Assembly: GCA_051208035.1 (NCBI GenBank) | Contig: JBPJFZ010000003.1 | Coordinates: forward strand, 1-64,000 | DNA from: JACKOB01 sp024234575 | GTDB taxonomy: Bacteria > Pseudomonadota > Gammaproteobacteria > Pseudomonadales > Oleiphilaceae | Direction: 5' to 3' | DNA: 64,000 nt | Shown: piece by piece, positions 35,460 to 45,107 of the stretch | Layout of the letters: each line of letters opens with the position of its first letter | Numbering within the stretch: the stretch's first letter is position 1 | Program-made: the position numbers and the translations under genes | Notes under the pieces: generated by a model | What the model saw: only the letters and a program-made list of their open reading frames with translations | What the model was told of the DNA's origin: nothing | Database searches by the model: none

Positions 35460-36542
35460 TTAACGGCTTCTAATAACAAACGCTTTAATGCTGTTTTGTG
35501 CCAGGATGTGTGCGGCTATTTCATTGCGCTGGCCGCCGTCATCGGATAAATAATAGGTTTTTGATTTATCAAGCCGTGCCACTTTATCTCTAAGCTCATC
35601 AATAGGAATATGCAGGCAGTTAGGCATGGGGATATGCTCAAACTCCGTCATTGACCTGATATCAAGCATCGAAGCCGATGTGCCTGCCTCGGCCTTAATT
35701 GTTTCGTATTCCGCTGGCGTTACATATTGTACTAAAGGGTCATGCAATAAGCTTTGGAACGAAGTCTTATCCAGTCGCGCTAACTGGCTGTCTTCATTCA
35801 TCACAACTGATGCTGAACGCACTGTTTCTGATACCAGGGCCTCTTCGCCAAAGTAAGCGCCAGGCTTTAGTGTGGCTACTTTCGTGGTGCCATCGCCAAC
35901 CAATACACTGGCACTGCCTTTGATGAGCAGGTAGAAGTAGTCGCCATCATCACCTTCTTTAATGATTACTTCGTCTTTGCTGGCCTTAATTCGTTCGAAT
36001 TTTTCGAAGAGTTCTGTGATGTTGCTGGGTGGAAGATTAAAAAACAAGGGGAACTCAAGCAGGCTTGTCATCCAGTTGAAGTAGGCTTCATCAAACTCAC
36101 CTTCTGCGGTTGTTGGTCCATTCGAAGTGCCGCTGGTTGTGTGTTTCTTTTGCAGGGTTTTCACTTCCCTTGCTTCGGACTCGCTCCAGGCAAGCGCTCG
36201 GTCAATAAACGTGGGCTCAAGTAATAACAAATGCCCTGGTGTATTTGCTTTAACAGATACGCCGTTGGGAATAAGTTTATTGATTGGGTGCAGACAAATC
36301 GGGTCGTTGCTATCAATCTTAGTGCTTGATAGTAAACCTTTTTTAGCCGTAATTTTTCCGGCCAGCAGGTAGTAGGAAAAGGCCAGCTCATGCTCTTTTT
36401 CGAATATCACTTCTCCCGGCTCAAAAATCACCACCTTACTATTTTTTAGGGTTTGCGATAAATACTTGGGTGATAGCTGATCCAGTGGCGAGTACTTGAC
36501 CAGTGTATCCTCGGTGATATTCAACTGTGCTTGAAGTGACAT
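35460..36542 (-). CDS. Tandem cyclic-nucleotide-binding domain protein with C-terminal inactive rhodanese
   Basis: 360 residues. The first cNMP-binding-like domain (about 15-115) is degenerate; the second (about 165-270) has the typical GDDGDYFYLLIKGSASVLV and LKPGAYFGEEALVSETVRSASVV, including the PGxxFGE...R(S/T)A phosphate-binding cassette. A rhodanese domain follows (about 275-360) but its active loop reads YLSDDGGQR, with no catalytic Cys, so it should not transfer sulfur. Probably a cytoplasmic sensor or scaffold; partner unknown. Divergent from the GGDEF-PilZ gene. Confidence 0.85.
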   Translation of the reverse strand: MSLQAQLNITEDTLVKYSPLDQLSPKYLSQTLKNSKVVIFEPGEVIFEKEHELAFSYYLLAGKITAKKGLLSSTKIDSNDPICLHPINKLIPNGVSVKANTPGHLLLLEPTFIDRALAWSESEAREVKTLQKKHTTSGTSNGPTTAEGEFDEAYFNWMTSLLEFPLFFNLPPSNITELFEKFERIKASKDEVIIKEGDDGDYFYLLIKGSASVLVGDGTTKVATLKPGAYFGEEALVSETVRSASVVMNEDSQLARLDKTSFQSLLHDPLVQYVTPAEYETIKAEAGTSASMLDIRSMTEFEHIPMPNCLHIPIDELRDKVARLDKSKTYYLSDDGGQRNEIAAHILAQNSIKAFVIRSR

Positions 36543-36752
36543 AAAATCCTCTTTATGCGTAAGTCCATAAGGGTGTTATAGTCGATACAGCGGCGTTTTG
36601 CGAATGCTATTTCTGTGATCTGTGCTTGCCAGCACTTTCTGCGAATAGGGCGTTGCACTAGTCAAGTCTGTAGCCAAAAAGCTACACTGTTACAGCATGA
36701 TGTGGAAGTATAATAAGTCTCGTTTGAATCTTGATCAAATAGCAGGGTAACA

Positions 36753-37913
36753 ATGGATAATATTCGTGCTAGAGTCTTTTCAATCAGTGTGGATGCGGTA
36801 GATGACGATGCCTTCATCGCAGAAGTTGAATCAATGGCTCAGAAAATGGGAGATTGCGTTTATCAGGCGGTGTTTGATTTGTTCACCGACATTGAGCTTT
36901 CTGAGCCAGAAGCGCAGAGCCACTGGAGAAAGTTACTGCTTCATAGAGAAACAATGAGTCGGGCGATGGGCAGAAATGTTCATCTTGTTGCGGTTATCAG
37001 TGATTATTTAACGCTACACACGCAAGCTCTCGAAAACCCGAAAATAGTTGAGATCAGCGCGTTCGATAAAGCTACCCAAGAGTCGACACACGATAGCCTG
37101 ACTGGGCTTTTCAATCAGAACTACTTCCAGCACGTGCTTGAAAATCAGTTTGCTTTGGCGCGACGCTATAATAGCGACCTGTCGCTGCTATTCATGGATG
37201 CAGATGATTTCAAAGAGGTTAATGACCAGTACGGACATCTTGCCGGTGATGCAGCATTAAAGGTAATTGCCAATATTATCCAGGACTCTATTCGTGAGAG
37301 CGACATTGCTGCGCGATACGGTGGTGAAGAGTTCGTTGTGATTATGCCGCAAACGAATAGTATCGATGCGCTTATATTGGGGGATCGTATTCGCAAGCTG
37401 ATTGCCAATTACTCCCTTACCTATAATGAGCACCAAATATCTTTAACCATTAGTGGGGGGATCGCTTCCTTTCCTGCCAATGCAAAAAATTCCGAAGAAT
37501 TAATCTATTTTGCCGATAGTGCCTTGTACCGGGCCAAGGGGGCAGGAAAGAATAACATATCCCTGTTCAAAGAGGATAAGCGGCGATTTTTGCGTATTAA
37601 TTTCTCTCAGCCACTACAGGTGAAAGAACTGGATTTTAAATCGACTGAAACATATGCAGGCCTGAGTAAAGATATTTGTGTGGGCGGCATTTTGTTTGAA
37701 AATGAGAAACAGCTGTCTTTAGGAGCAAAAATTCAGATAAATGTTCCTATTGGTGAAGGTGATCCATTGTTGCTCATCGGTACGGTTGTGCGTGTAGAAA
37801 TGCTCAATGAAAACCGTTTTGATATTGGCGTGGTGATCGCCTTTAAAGAAATGGATAAAGTTGCCAAAAATGAGATATCCCGATTTTTGTTTGAGCAAAT
37901 AGACAAGAAGTAG
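36753..37913 (+). CDS. Diguanylate cyclase with C-terminal PilZ domain
   Basis: Makes c-di-GMP and probably senses it. An N-terminal helical region (1-105) has no recognised sensor; the GGDEF domain (about 110-270) has an intact GGEEF at 190-194 and an RxxD inhibitory site R181-D184. A PilZ domain (about 275-380) starts with KRRFLRINF and contains DICVGGILFE in the position of (D/N)xSxxG (Cys for Ser). Both product feedback through the I-site and PilZ binding are thus possible. 386 residues, monocistronic. Confidence 0.9.
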   Translation: MDNIRARVFSISVDAVDDDAFIAEVESMAQKMGDCVYQAVFDLFTDIELSEPEAQSHWRKLLLHRETMSRAMGRNVHLVAVISDYLTLHTQALENPKIVEISAFDKATQESTHDSLTGLFNQNYFQHVLENQFALARRYNSDLSLLFMDADDFKEVNDQYGHLAGDAALKVIANIIQDSIRESDIAARYGGEEFVVIMPQTNSIDALILGDRIRKLIANYSLTYNEHQISLTISGGIASFPANAKNSEELIYFADSALYRAKGAGKNNISLFKEDKRRFLRINFSQPLQVKELDFKSTETYAGLSKDICVGGILFENEKQLSLGAKIQINVPIGEGDPLLLIGTVVRVEMLNENRFDIGVVIAFKEMDKVAKNEISRFLFEQIDKK

Positions 37914-37973
37914 ACGCTTACATCCATTCGCTTTTCTATCCTAAATATCTGCTCAGGCCATTGCGACCCCTTT

Positions 37974-38477
37974 ATGAAGTATTTGTCAGGCTATCCCGAC
38001 GCTATTGTTCAGCAAGCTAAATCTTTGCTAGACGATAATAGAGTCGGGGAGATTCTTTTAAAAAAATATCCTTCGGCGCACCCTTACCGCACAGATAAGG
38101 CATTGTTTTCCTTTTGCCAGCAAATGAAAAATGACTATTTGCGCCAGTCACCGCCGTTGGTCAAGGTTGTCTATGACGATAAACTAAAAATTGTTCAACA
38201 CGCGTTGGGGGTTCATGCGTCGATTTCACGTGTGCAGGGCGGCAAGCTGAAAAATAAGAAAGAGATTCGTATTGCATCGCTATTCAAAACCACCCCAGAG
38301 CCTTTCTTGCGGATGATTGTTGCCCATGAATTAGCGCACATTCGCGAATTGGATCACAACAAAGCATTCTACAAACTCTGCGTGCATATTGAGCCAGACT
38401 ATCACCAGTTAGAGTTTGATACCCGCTTATATTTATCCCATCTCGACCGCTATGGACCGCTTTTTGATCTAAACTAA
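37974..38477 (+). CDS. YgjP-like zinc metallopeptidase domain protein
   Basis: 167 residues with HELAH at 118-122 and a third His at 128 (ELDHNKAFY), the HExxH...H arrangement of the YgjP/DUF45 (WLM-like) metallopeptidase group. The upstream segment binding the substrate side has KKEIRIASLF. No signal peptide, so cytoplasmic. Peptidase activity is inferred from the zinc motif only. Confidence 0.8.
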   Translation: MKYLSGYPDAIVQQAKSLLDDNRVGEILLKKYPSAHPYRTDKALFSFCQQMKNDYLRQSPPLVKVVYDDKLKIVQHALGVHASISRVQGGKLKNKKEIRIASLFKTTPEPFLRMIVAHELAHIRELDHNKAFYKLCVHIEPDYHQLEFDTRLYLSHLDRYGPLFDLN

Positions 38478-38542
38478 GAGCTACATTTCTAACAGATGGC
38501 GCGAATGCTAACCCATCTTCATCGTAATTAAGGTGTGTATCT

Positions 38543-39670
38543 ATGGTGAACTCTCTTCCTTTGGTCATGGTCGTTGATGGTGACGAAATACATCGCGAGA
38601 TGCTTGAGAATATGCTCGAAGACGACATGCTGGTGATATCTGTTGGCACTGCTGAAGAGTGTCTTAGCTCGCTACAGTATAAAAAGCCGGATGTGATGAT
38701 TGTCGACCCTGAAAATGAAGAAATCAAAGGGTTTGAGCTTATCGCTGATATCCGAAACAGTATCGAGCAACAGGCTTGTTCTTTTATCGTGTTAACCAAC
38801 GATAACTCTTTTGATGCTCGAATTCAGGCCTATGAAGCTGGCGCAAACGATTTTATATCGAAGCCATTTCAGCCGGAAGAACTACTGGCCAAAGTGAAGC
38901 TTAATCTTAACTCGAAGAGCTTTTACAAAAAGTTAAAGCAAGATGCGCAAGAAGCAATGAAAACTGCGTTAAGTGCGATGAAACAAAGTAGCGATCTGGG
39001 GCTGGTGCTGCGATTTATGGAAGATTCAATCGTCACCGAATCACATTCGGCTTTGGCGGATGTCATTGTTGATTATATGGGGCAGTTTGGCGTGGAATCA
39101 TCGGTGTTATTCATTATTGATGACGATGCACAGTACTATCACTGTCGTGAAGAGTCCCAGGAGGCGCTTTTAATGGCCATGTGCCGTGAAAAGGGCAGAA
39201 TTGTCGATGTGGGGTTGGTAACAGTTATTAACGGGAAGAATGCATCTATTTTGGTTAAGGAAATGCCCACTGATGAAGCCCGCTATGGCGAAATAAAAGA
39301 TGTGTTGGGTATCATGATTAACCTTGCTGATGCGCGCGCAAAATCCATAGCGACTACCAATGCACTCAAAGACGAGCAAAATTTTGGCCTTCAGGCTTCC
39401 GTTCAGCGGGGCATAGAAAAGGTCAACAACATGCAGTCACAGCTTGCTAAACACACCGACGAACTGTCTAGTTTAATGTTGAGCTTTCGCGGCAGAATAC
39501 GAGAATCACTGCTTGCCGTTGGTGCTTCCGAGCATCAAGAGCAAATATTTCTGGAAATGGTGGACGACTCAATGGAGCAAATGGAGTCAGCGTTTAATGG
39601 GGTTATTCGGTTGGAGTCGGAATTTAAAGGTTTGATAAAAGAGCTGACAGGAATGATACAGGGTAAATAG
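38543..39670 (+). CDS. Response regulator with uncharacterised C-terminal region
   Basis: N-terminal receiver domain (about 5-125) with acidic pair near VVDGDE (12-15), phospho-acceptor Asp55 in VMIVDPE and conserved Lys in FISKPFQ. Residues 130-265 form an unrecognised domain, and 290-375 is a predicted helical/coiled-coil tail. There is no DNA-binding, GGDEF or phosphatase motif, so output is unknown; no histidine kinase is adjacent. It starts 65 bases after the peptidase gene and could be cotranscribed. Confidence 0.82.
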   Translation: MVNSLPLVMVVDGDEIHREMLENMLEDDMLVISVGTAEECLSSLQYKKPDVMIVDPENEEIKGFELIADIRNSIEQQACSFIVLTNDNSFDARIQAYEAGANDFISKPFQPEELLAKVKLNLNSKSFYKKLKQDAQEAMKTALSAMKQSSDLGLVLRFMEDSIVTESHSALADVIVDYMGQFGVESSVLFIIDDDAQYYHCREESQEALLMAMCREKGRIVDVGLVTVINGKNASILVKEMPTDEARYGEIKDVLGIMINLADARAKSIATTNALKDEQNFGLQASVQRGIEKVNNMQSQLAKHTDELSSLMLSFRGRIRESLLAVGASEHQEQIFLEMVDDSMEQMESAFNGVIRLESEFKGLIKELTGMIQGK

Positions 39671-39750
39671 CAGGCGCTTATTTCGAAATCCGTTGATGCT
39701 TTCGCTCAGCATCTGCGGACTTCGGTGTAGCTTGTCTTCATGTTTTGAAA

Positions 39751-39975
39751 CTAATGGTCTGCTCCTACCCGGTTGTATACTTTGCCAAATAACTCTGCTT
39801 CGAGCTCGTTACGTAGTTTTGGGTCACTGTAAACCGATAAGTTTCCTGACCAGTTAACCTCTACCCATTTATTTACGTCAACACCGGCAATAGCAATTCT
39901 GCCGTTGGTAACGTGATATCTGATTGGTGTGCCGTCGATGATTAAATCGTGCACTTCTGCGTGCGAATGTTCCAT
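39751..39975 (-). CDS. Small conserved-looking protein, unknown function
   Basis: 74 residues, soluble, opening MEHSHAEVHDL and with beta-rich pattern IRYHVTNGRIAIAGVDV; no signal or membrane segment. No family recognised. It converges with the response-regulator gene. Confidence 0.5.
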   Translation of the reverse strand: MEHSHAEVHDLIIDGTPIRYHVTNGRIAIAGVDVNKWVEVNWSGNLSVYSDPKLRNELEAELFGKVYNRVGADH

Positions 39976-40239
39976 GCTTTATACCTAAATTATTTGTAAA
40001 CTCACTGATTAGCCTAGCCCTATTTACTGATTGTATACAAATTAAACATAGTTAATGGTTTCAATTATTTAGAAAATATGTTTAAGAGGCTTTATTTAAA
40101 AGACTGCGTATTGGTCACGATTAGTACAGCACCGTTATGTTGCGATCAAATGACAACTCATCTTTTAGCGCTTCGTCATATGGATGCGTGCGCCTTCAGC
40201 GTCTAAACTGAATAGACTAAAACATTGAGAGAGAAGCTA

Positions 40240-41007
40240 ATGGCTTTTGGGTCAGAGTTTAAAAAGCATTTTTTCGTGTTGATGGTATCAGCCGTCATTT
40301 CTTCATTCGCTTGGGCGCAGAAGCCAGGGTTATCGTTGGTTGCACCAGACTATCCTCCTTATTATGGGGCCAGTTTGCCGGAAAAAGGGTTTGTATCTCA
40401 AATTATTATGGCGGCGATGTCGGACGCCGGTTACGATGTCTCGCTGCAGTTTTTACCATGGAAGCGCGCAGTTGAACATGTAAAAGTTGGGCAAGCAGAC
40501 GGTCTCTACACTGTATGGTATCGTGAAGATCGAGAGTCCTGGGCGGTTTTCTCAAAGCCGGTTTACTACGATGAAATTGTCTTTATTAAGAAAAAAACAC
40601 TGACAATTGATTACCGCACACTTGAGGATTTAAAGCCTTATCTGATTTCTGATGTTTTAGGGTACATGTACCCAGAACAGTATCAAAACGCTGCTCTTCG
40701 CAAGAAAAATGCAATGAATGACCAAGAGGCTCTAAAACGGATGGTCTTGGGTGGGGCAGATTTAGCATTGGTTGACAAAGTCCAGTCACAATTTCTTTTA
40801 CGGAGTATGGGCGAGAGCCTTGAATTGTACGACTATTTGGACCCGCCTCTTGAGCGTGTTGCCAGTCATTTAATTTTGTCTGCGCTAAAGGCGGATGCCG
40901 AGCAAATCATAAAAAAATTTGATAAAGCACTTGCGGCAATGAAGGCATCGGGTCGGGTTGACCAAATTGCCGAAGATGCAGGCTTTAGTCGAATCGGCTT
41001 CAAATAG
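40240..41007 (+). CDS. Periplasmic solute-binding protein, family 3 (orphan)
   Basis: Type-2 periplasmic binding protein fold (SBP_bac_3). The start at ATG 40240 (GAGAGAGA upstream) gives a signal peptide ending near SSFAWAQ. The mature chain has APDYPPYYG, FLPWKRAVEHVKVGQADG and WYREDRESWAVFSKPV, the amino-acid-type ligand lobe. No permease or ATPase is nearby. Such orphan proteins may feed a distant transporter or act as signal receptors. 255 residues. Confidence 0.85.
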   Translation: MAFGSEFKKHFFVLMVSAVISSFAWAQKPGLSLVAPDYPPYYGASLPEKGFVSQIIMAAMSDAGYDVSLQFLPWKRAVEHVKVGQADGLYTVWYREDRESWAVFSKPVYYDEIVFIKKKTLTIDYRTLEDLKPYLISDVLGYMYPEQYQNAALRKKNAMNDQEALKRMVLGGADLALVDKVQSQFLLRSMGESLELYDYLDPPLERVASHLILSALKADAEQIIKKFDKALAAMKASGRVDQIAEDAGFSRIGFK

Positions 41008-41053
41008 ATGCTTTACATCGATGAACTGTGTTAAGGCTTAGTATTGATAAGAC

Positions 41054-41488
41054 TTAGTATTTGTTGGCTAGTTTCTTAAGGCCTTTCACTATGGGCGTCT
41101 CTATGGCTTTTTTCAAAAGAGGCCCCAGAAATGGTACGGTAACCTTTGGCTCAAACTGGATTGTATAATGCAGGTGAGTCATTCCGGCAGACGTCGTAAA
41201 CTCCATTCTGCCAATATGGTTTTTTATAGGGCTACCTTTGCTGACCTTGTATTCCATTAATTTATTTGGCTCAAAGGTAATCACTTCTTCTTCAAAGGCC
41301 GGAGCCGGGAAAACGCTAATTTGCCTAACTGACCCGAGACCGTTTTTAAACCCATCCGATCCGTCTTTGATGCGCGTAATGTTCGCCCCAAGAACTTTTC
41401 CAAAGGCGACATGGTCAGTGAGTTCTTGAAAAACTTTTTCAATAGGGGCTTTGAACGATTGTTTGATGTTGATGTGTTGCATTGCCAT
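41054..41488 (-). CDS. SRPBCC (polyketide cyclase-like) family protein
   Basis: A 144-residue START/Bet v 1-like lipid- or ligand-binding fold: INIKQSFKAPIEKVFQELTDH at the start, GSVRQI and VITFEPNKLMEYKV in the central sheet, and a C-terminal helix. Cytoplasmic; ligand unknown. Convergent with the solute-binding gene. Confidence 0.82.
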   Translation of the reverse strand: MAMQHINIKQSFKAPIEKVFQELTDHVAFGKVLGANITRIKDGSDGFKNGLGSVRQISVFPAPAFEEEVITFEPNKLMEYKVSKGSPIKNHIGRMEFTTSAGMTHLHYTIQFEPKVTVPFLGPLLKKAIETPIVKGLKKLANKY

Positions 41489-41938
41489 TTTTGATCCTTC
41501 TAGAGTGTTCCCATTAGATTGAGGTAGAGGTCAAAGAATAGAGATTTTGTCATGACGAGGCAATGGGTGAACTTGTATTCACTAAAAGAGCGGCAGGTTT
41601 CAGGTGTCCTTCACACCATCATTGATCAGGGATTGCTTGGCTGAGGTAAGCCTCTTTAACATAAATGGTTAAAATGTTGACAGTCTTTACCATCTGCTGT
41701 ATTGACTTTTTGATATCTCGGTATAGACTAAGTTTAGCTTGAAATTTAGGTTTTATGATATGTCCCATCGCACGTAGTTCCGCTTGCAGTAACTCGTTGG
41801 ATTCCTCATAAGTAAGACTCTTTTTTGTAGCTAAACCGCCTGGCAACAGGTTTGAAAAATCTGGTATCAGAAACTCTGTTATCAGGAATGAAAAAACGCC
41901 CGAATTTGGGTGAAGTGATTAGGAATAGGAAAATTATT

Positions 41939-42148
41939 ATGTCAAATACTACAACTGGCACTGTTAAGTGGTTCAACGAGAGCAAAGGTTTTGGTTTTAT
42001 TCAGCAAGAGTCTGGCCCAGACGTTTTCGCTCATTTCAGTGCGATTGTTGGCGACGGATTCAAAACTTTGACCGAAGGTCAGCGTGTTGAGTTCACTGTT
42101 ACTCAAGGCAAAAAAGGCCCACAAGCAGAGAACATTGTAGCGTTATAA
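41939..42148 (+). CDS. Cold-shock domain protein (CspA family)
   Basis: 69-residue OB-fold RNA chaperone. Start ATG 41939 with AGGAATAGGA upstream. RNA-binding motifs are KGFGFIQ (RNP1) and VFAHFSAI (RNP2, with Ala where Val is usual). GTVKWFNESKGFGF and QRVEFTVTQGKKGPQAENI are standard. Terminator follows at 42214. An open frame extends upstream to 41852 but includes what is probably the 5' untranslated leader. Confidence 0.95.
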   Translation: MSNTTTGTVKWFNESKGFGFIQQESGPDVFAHFSAIVGDGFKTLTEGQRVEFTVTQGKKGPQAENIVAL

Positions 42149-42213
42149 TTCCAGGACAAACGCTTGGTGAATCGCTGGTTTAAGCGACGACATTACCCAG
42201 GCGGTTGTTGCAG

Positions 42214-42246
42214 AAGGCAAGACATAATGGTCTTGCCTTTTTTTTT
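42214..42246 (+). terminator. Rho-independent terminator of the cold-shock gene
   Basis: A perfect 10-bp stem AAGGCAAGAC / GTCTTGCCTT with a 6-base loop followed by a long T-run. Confidence 0.92.
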
Positions 42247-42278
42247 GCCTTTTGTAAGTTCGTTCAGTGCATGAGTGC

Positions 42279-43661
42279 TTAAAAACGTCTTACCTGGAAT
42301 TTCCTGCCTTTTATTTTACCGTCTTGAAGTCCGGCTAAAGCGGTTTTAGCAACAGAGCGGTTCACGGCGACATAGGTGACGAACGGAAATATCGTTATCT
42401 TACCGACATCGTTGCCGTTAAGGCCTATTGCCCCAGTCAAAGCCCCAAGAATATCAGTCGGCCGGATTTTATCCTTTTTACCACCATCAATACTTAATGT
42501 AACCATGGCAGGTTTTTCTGGGGTGGATCTGGCATGCTGAGGTAACGAATTGATATCGGTGATGCCTATATCCTGCTCTTGCATACTATTGATTAGTTCA
42601 TGTCTTGCTTGCTCACCCTCGGCACACAAGCTAAAGGCCGCCCCTTTGTTGCCAGCTCTGCCTGTTCGTCCAATACGATGAATGTAGACCTCTGGATCCC
42701 ATGGCAGGTCATAGTTGATAACTGCGTCAAGATCATCGATGTCGATACCTCTTGCGGCAACGTCTGTGGCAACCAGTAAAGAAATGCTTCGATTAGAGAA
42801 TCGCACCAGGGTTTGATCCCGATCTCTTTGCTCCATATCACCCTGTAATGGCAGCACAAGATATTGCTCATTACGCAGCATATCGGCCACGTCATTGCAC
42901 ACTTGTTTTGTGTTGCAGAATATCACTGCATGGGCAGGCTTGTGGTGTGCCAGCAGGCGAATGAGTGCGTGATCCTTCTGGTCTTTATCTACGCGATAAA
43001 ACTGCTGCGAGATTTGTAGTGGTGCGTGCGTGCTTTCTACCTCTACAATGCTTGGGTTGCGCTGAAATCGCTCACTGAGCTTGCGAATATCTTCAGGGAA
43101 GGTTGCTGAGAATAAAAGGGTTTGTCTATTGTTGGGCAGTTGTTCAGAAATGGTAATGATGTCGTCAATAAACCCCATATCGAGCATTCGGTCTGCTTCA
43201 TCAAGCACAAAAGTCTCTACCTGGTCAATTTTTAGGGTGCCTTTACGCAGATGGTCTTTGATTCGTCCCGGCGTGCCGACGACGACGTGTGCACCGTGCT
43301 CGAGCGAGCCGATTTGTGGTCCAATGGGCTGACCACCACAAATGCTGAGTACTTTAATATTGGGCAGTTGTCGAGCCAGGCGGCGAATTTCGTCAGCCAC
43401 TTGCGCACTTAACTCGCGAGTTGGGCAAAGCACGAGAGATTGCACGCCAAAACAACGGGGGTTGAGCTTGGTAATGAGTGGCAGACCGAAAGCGGCTGTC
43501 TTACCGCTGCCGGTCTTGGCTTTACCTATCAGATCCTGGCCCTGCAGCGTGATAGGCAGACTCTGTGCCTGTATAGCCGTCATTTCGTGGTAACCCAATG
43601 ACTCCAGATTACGAAGAACTTCGGGCGCGAGTGGTAGGGAATTGAACGCAGTATCTGACAC
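42279..43661 (-). CDS. dbpA: ATP-dependent RNA helicase DbpA
   Basis: DEAD-box helicase acting on 23S rRNA helix 92 during large-subunit assembly. 460 residues: Q motif near FNSLPLAPEVLRNLESLGY, Walker A AKTGSGKT, DEAD box VLDEADRML, SAT (LLFSATF), and HRIGRTGRAG. The C-terminal DbpA RNA-binding domain is present (about 385-460, DKIRPTDILGALTGAIG to GRKFQVRRF), which separates it from other DEAD-box proteins. Confidence 0.96.
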   Translation of the reverse strand: MSDTAFNSLPLAPEVLRNLESLGYHEMTAIQAQSLPITLQGQDLIGKAKTGSGKTAAFGLPLITKLNPRCFGVQSLVLCPTRELSAQVADEIRRLARQLPNIKVLSICGGQPIGPQIGSLEHGAHVVVGTPGRIKDHLRKGTLKIDQVETFVLDEADRMLDMGFIDDIITISEQLPNNRQTLLFSATFPEDIRKLSERFQRNPSIVEVESTHAPLQISQQFYRVDKDQKDHALIRLLAHHKPAHAVIFCNTKQVCNDVADMLRNEQYLVLPLQGDMEQRDRDQTLVRFSNRSISLLVATDVAARGIDIDDLDAVINYDLPWDPEVYIHRIGRTGRAGNKGAAFSLCAEGEQARHELINSMQEQDIGITDINSLPQHARSTPEKPAMVTLSIDGGKKDKIRPTDILGALTGAIGLNGNDVGKITIFPFVTYVAVNRSVAKTALAGLQDGKIKGRKFQVRRF

Positions 43662-43738
43662 GTGGTGATCTCTCTAATTTTTGAAGGCCGGATTATAGCA
43701 AGATGTGGCTGCAATTCCTTGAGGTTTTCAGGTGCCCG

Positions 43739-44719
43739 TTAGATCAATGCTTGCTGGCGTAACCACAATTCCGTTTTTTTTATGCCATCATCGAGACTGA
43801 CTTTCGGTGTGTAGCCAAGAATATTTCGTGCCTTATCAATACTGTAAGTGCCATGTCGGGAAAGAATGTCGAGGGCACCCCGGCCCAGTTCTGTTTTCTT
43901 GCCTGCCAGTTGTAGGATGTTTTTTGCTGATTCGGTGACGACAACGGCCAAGCCCTTTGGAATGGTTTTGATGGATGTTTTCTTGGCCCAACCTGCATGA
44001 TGCATAAAAAAGGTCATACAGCTGACCCCTTCGCCGGAAGTAAGCGTGAAAATCTCGCCTGACCCCGCAGATGTATTTGCGGCCAGCGATATGCCTTCCA
44101 CAAGGTCGTCGATATAGACTGGCGAGAAAACACCCTGGCCTTTATCCGGCAGTAAAAATTGACCGGCTTTGATAAGTTCTAATGGCAGTAACGTCCACGG
44201 CCGCGATGCTGGCCCATAGACGTCACCAGGGCGAATGATCGTGCAGTTAATATCGCCACGACTATGCGCGGCGAGCACAGCGTGCTCAGAGGCGATTTTA
44301 CTGTCGCAGTAGGTATTGCCATTAGGCATGAGTGGGTAATCTTCACTCACACCGTCGGGGAAGTCCCAGCCAAAGGCGGCGATTGAAGAAATATGTACGA
44401 ATCGATTGACGCCAGCTTCTGCTGCGGCTGCCAATACCTGGCTAGTGCCGCTGACACTTACATGCCAGGCATCTTTGGCGGTTGCATTCATTGATACAAT
44501 GGCGGCGGTATGGATGACCAGGTCACTGTTACAAAGCGCTTCTCGCCAGCTTTGCGGGTGATTGATATTGCCTGCAACAACATTCCACTCGGGGGTGGCG
44601 GTGATATCGACACCGGCAACTTCTGCACCCAGTGCCCGATAATAAGAAGCGAGCTGACGGCCTATGAACCCATTTGCACCGGTGATAAATACTTTTTTGG
44701 GCGGGTTTGTTTGGGGCAT
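43739..44719 (-). CDS. NAD-dependent epimerase/dehydratase family protein (extended SDR)
   Basis: 326 residues. N-terminal nucleotide-binding motif ITGANGFIGRQLA and catalytic YxxxK in YCDSKIASEH. Segment RPGDVYGP is typical of extended SDRs acting on sugar nucleotides, sterol-like or dihydroflavonol-type substrates. Substrate cannot be assigned. It stands alone on the minus strand. Confidence 0.87.
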   Translation of the reverse strand: MPQTNPPKKVFITGANGFIGRQLASYYRALGAEVAGVDITATPEWNVVAGNINHPQSWREALCNSDLVIHTAAIVSMNATAKDAWHVSVSGTSQVLAAAAEAGVNRFVHISSIAAFGWDFPDGVSEDYPLMPNGNTYCDSKIASEHAVLAAHSRGDINCTIIRPGDVYGPASRPWTLLPLELIKAGQFLLPDKGQGVFSPVYIDDLVEGISLAANTSAGSGEIFTLTSGEGVSCMTFFMHHAGWAKKTSIKTIPKGLAVVVTESAKNILQLAGKKTELGRGALDILSRHGTYSIDKARNILGYTPKVSLDDGIKKTELWLRQQALI

Positions 44720-44830
44720 AAAATTTAGTCTCCTAATCTTCTTTGAGTTGATTTGGGTTAAATGCCTGATGAGCTACACTCAGGTAGACTTCAATAAAAA
44801 CATGCTTGTTATTCTTAATAAAAAAAGGGA

Positions 44831-45094
44831 TTGACCATGCCATTTAGTAAAGAGCTTATTGACGAGATCAATGTACTCATAAAATTTAACCTGCACACAT
44901 CACAAGAAGGTATCAAAGTACACAAAACGGCCGCTGAAGAAACCATTAGTGCAACGAAACGTCTTTTTGAAAAAGGGCTGGTGACTCAGGATGATGGTGG
45001 CTATCTCACATTTGCGGGCAGAGAGACCGCTGAACATGCCCAGGCGTTACACGATATGCTAACGTTAGGCGAGGCACAGGAGGTAGAGTCCTAG
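44831..45094 (+). CDS. TIGR02647-type putative DNA-binding protein
   Basis: 87 residues, opening MPFSKELIDEINVLIKFNL and containing QEGIKVHKTA...RLFEKGLVTQDDGGYLT, the pattern of a small gammaproteobacterial family annotated as DNA-binding (winged-helix-like). Function unproved. AAAAAGGGA precedes the ATG. Confidence 0.8.
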   Translation: MTMPFSKELIDEINVLIKFNLHTSQEGIKVHKTAAEETISATKRLFEKGLVTQDDGGYLTFAGRETAEHAQALHDMLTLGEAQEVES

Positions 45095-45107
45095 TATAGT
45101 AGTTTTT

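Noticed and set aside
41619..41846. 75-codon minus-strand open frame before the cold-shock gene
   Set aside because: Starts at a TTG without ribosome-binding site and overlaps the probable cold-shock leader; helical composition is suggestive but not enough.
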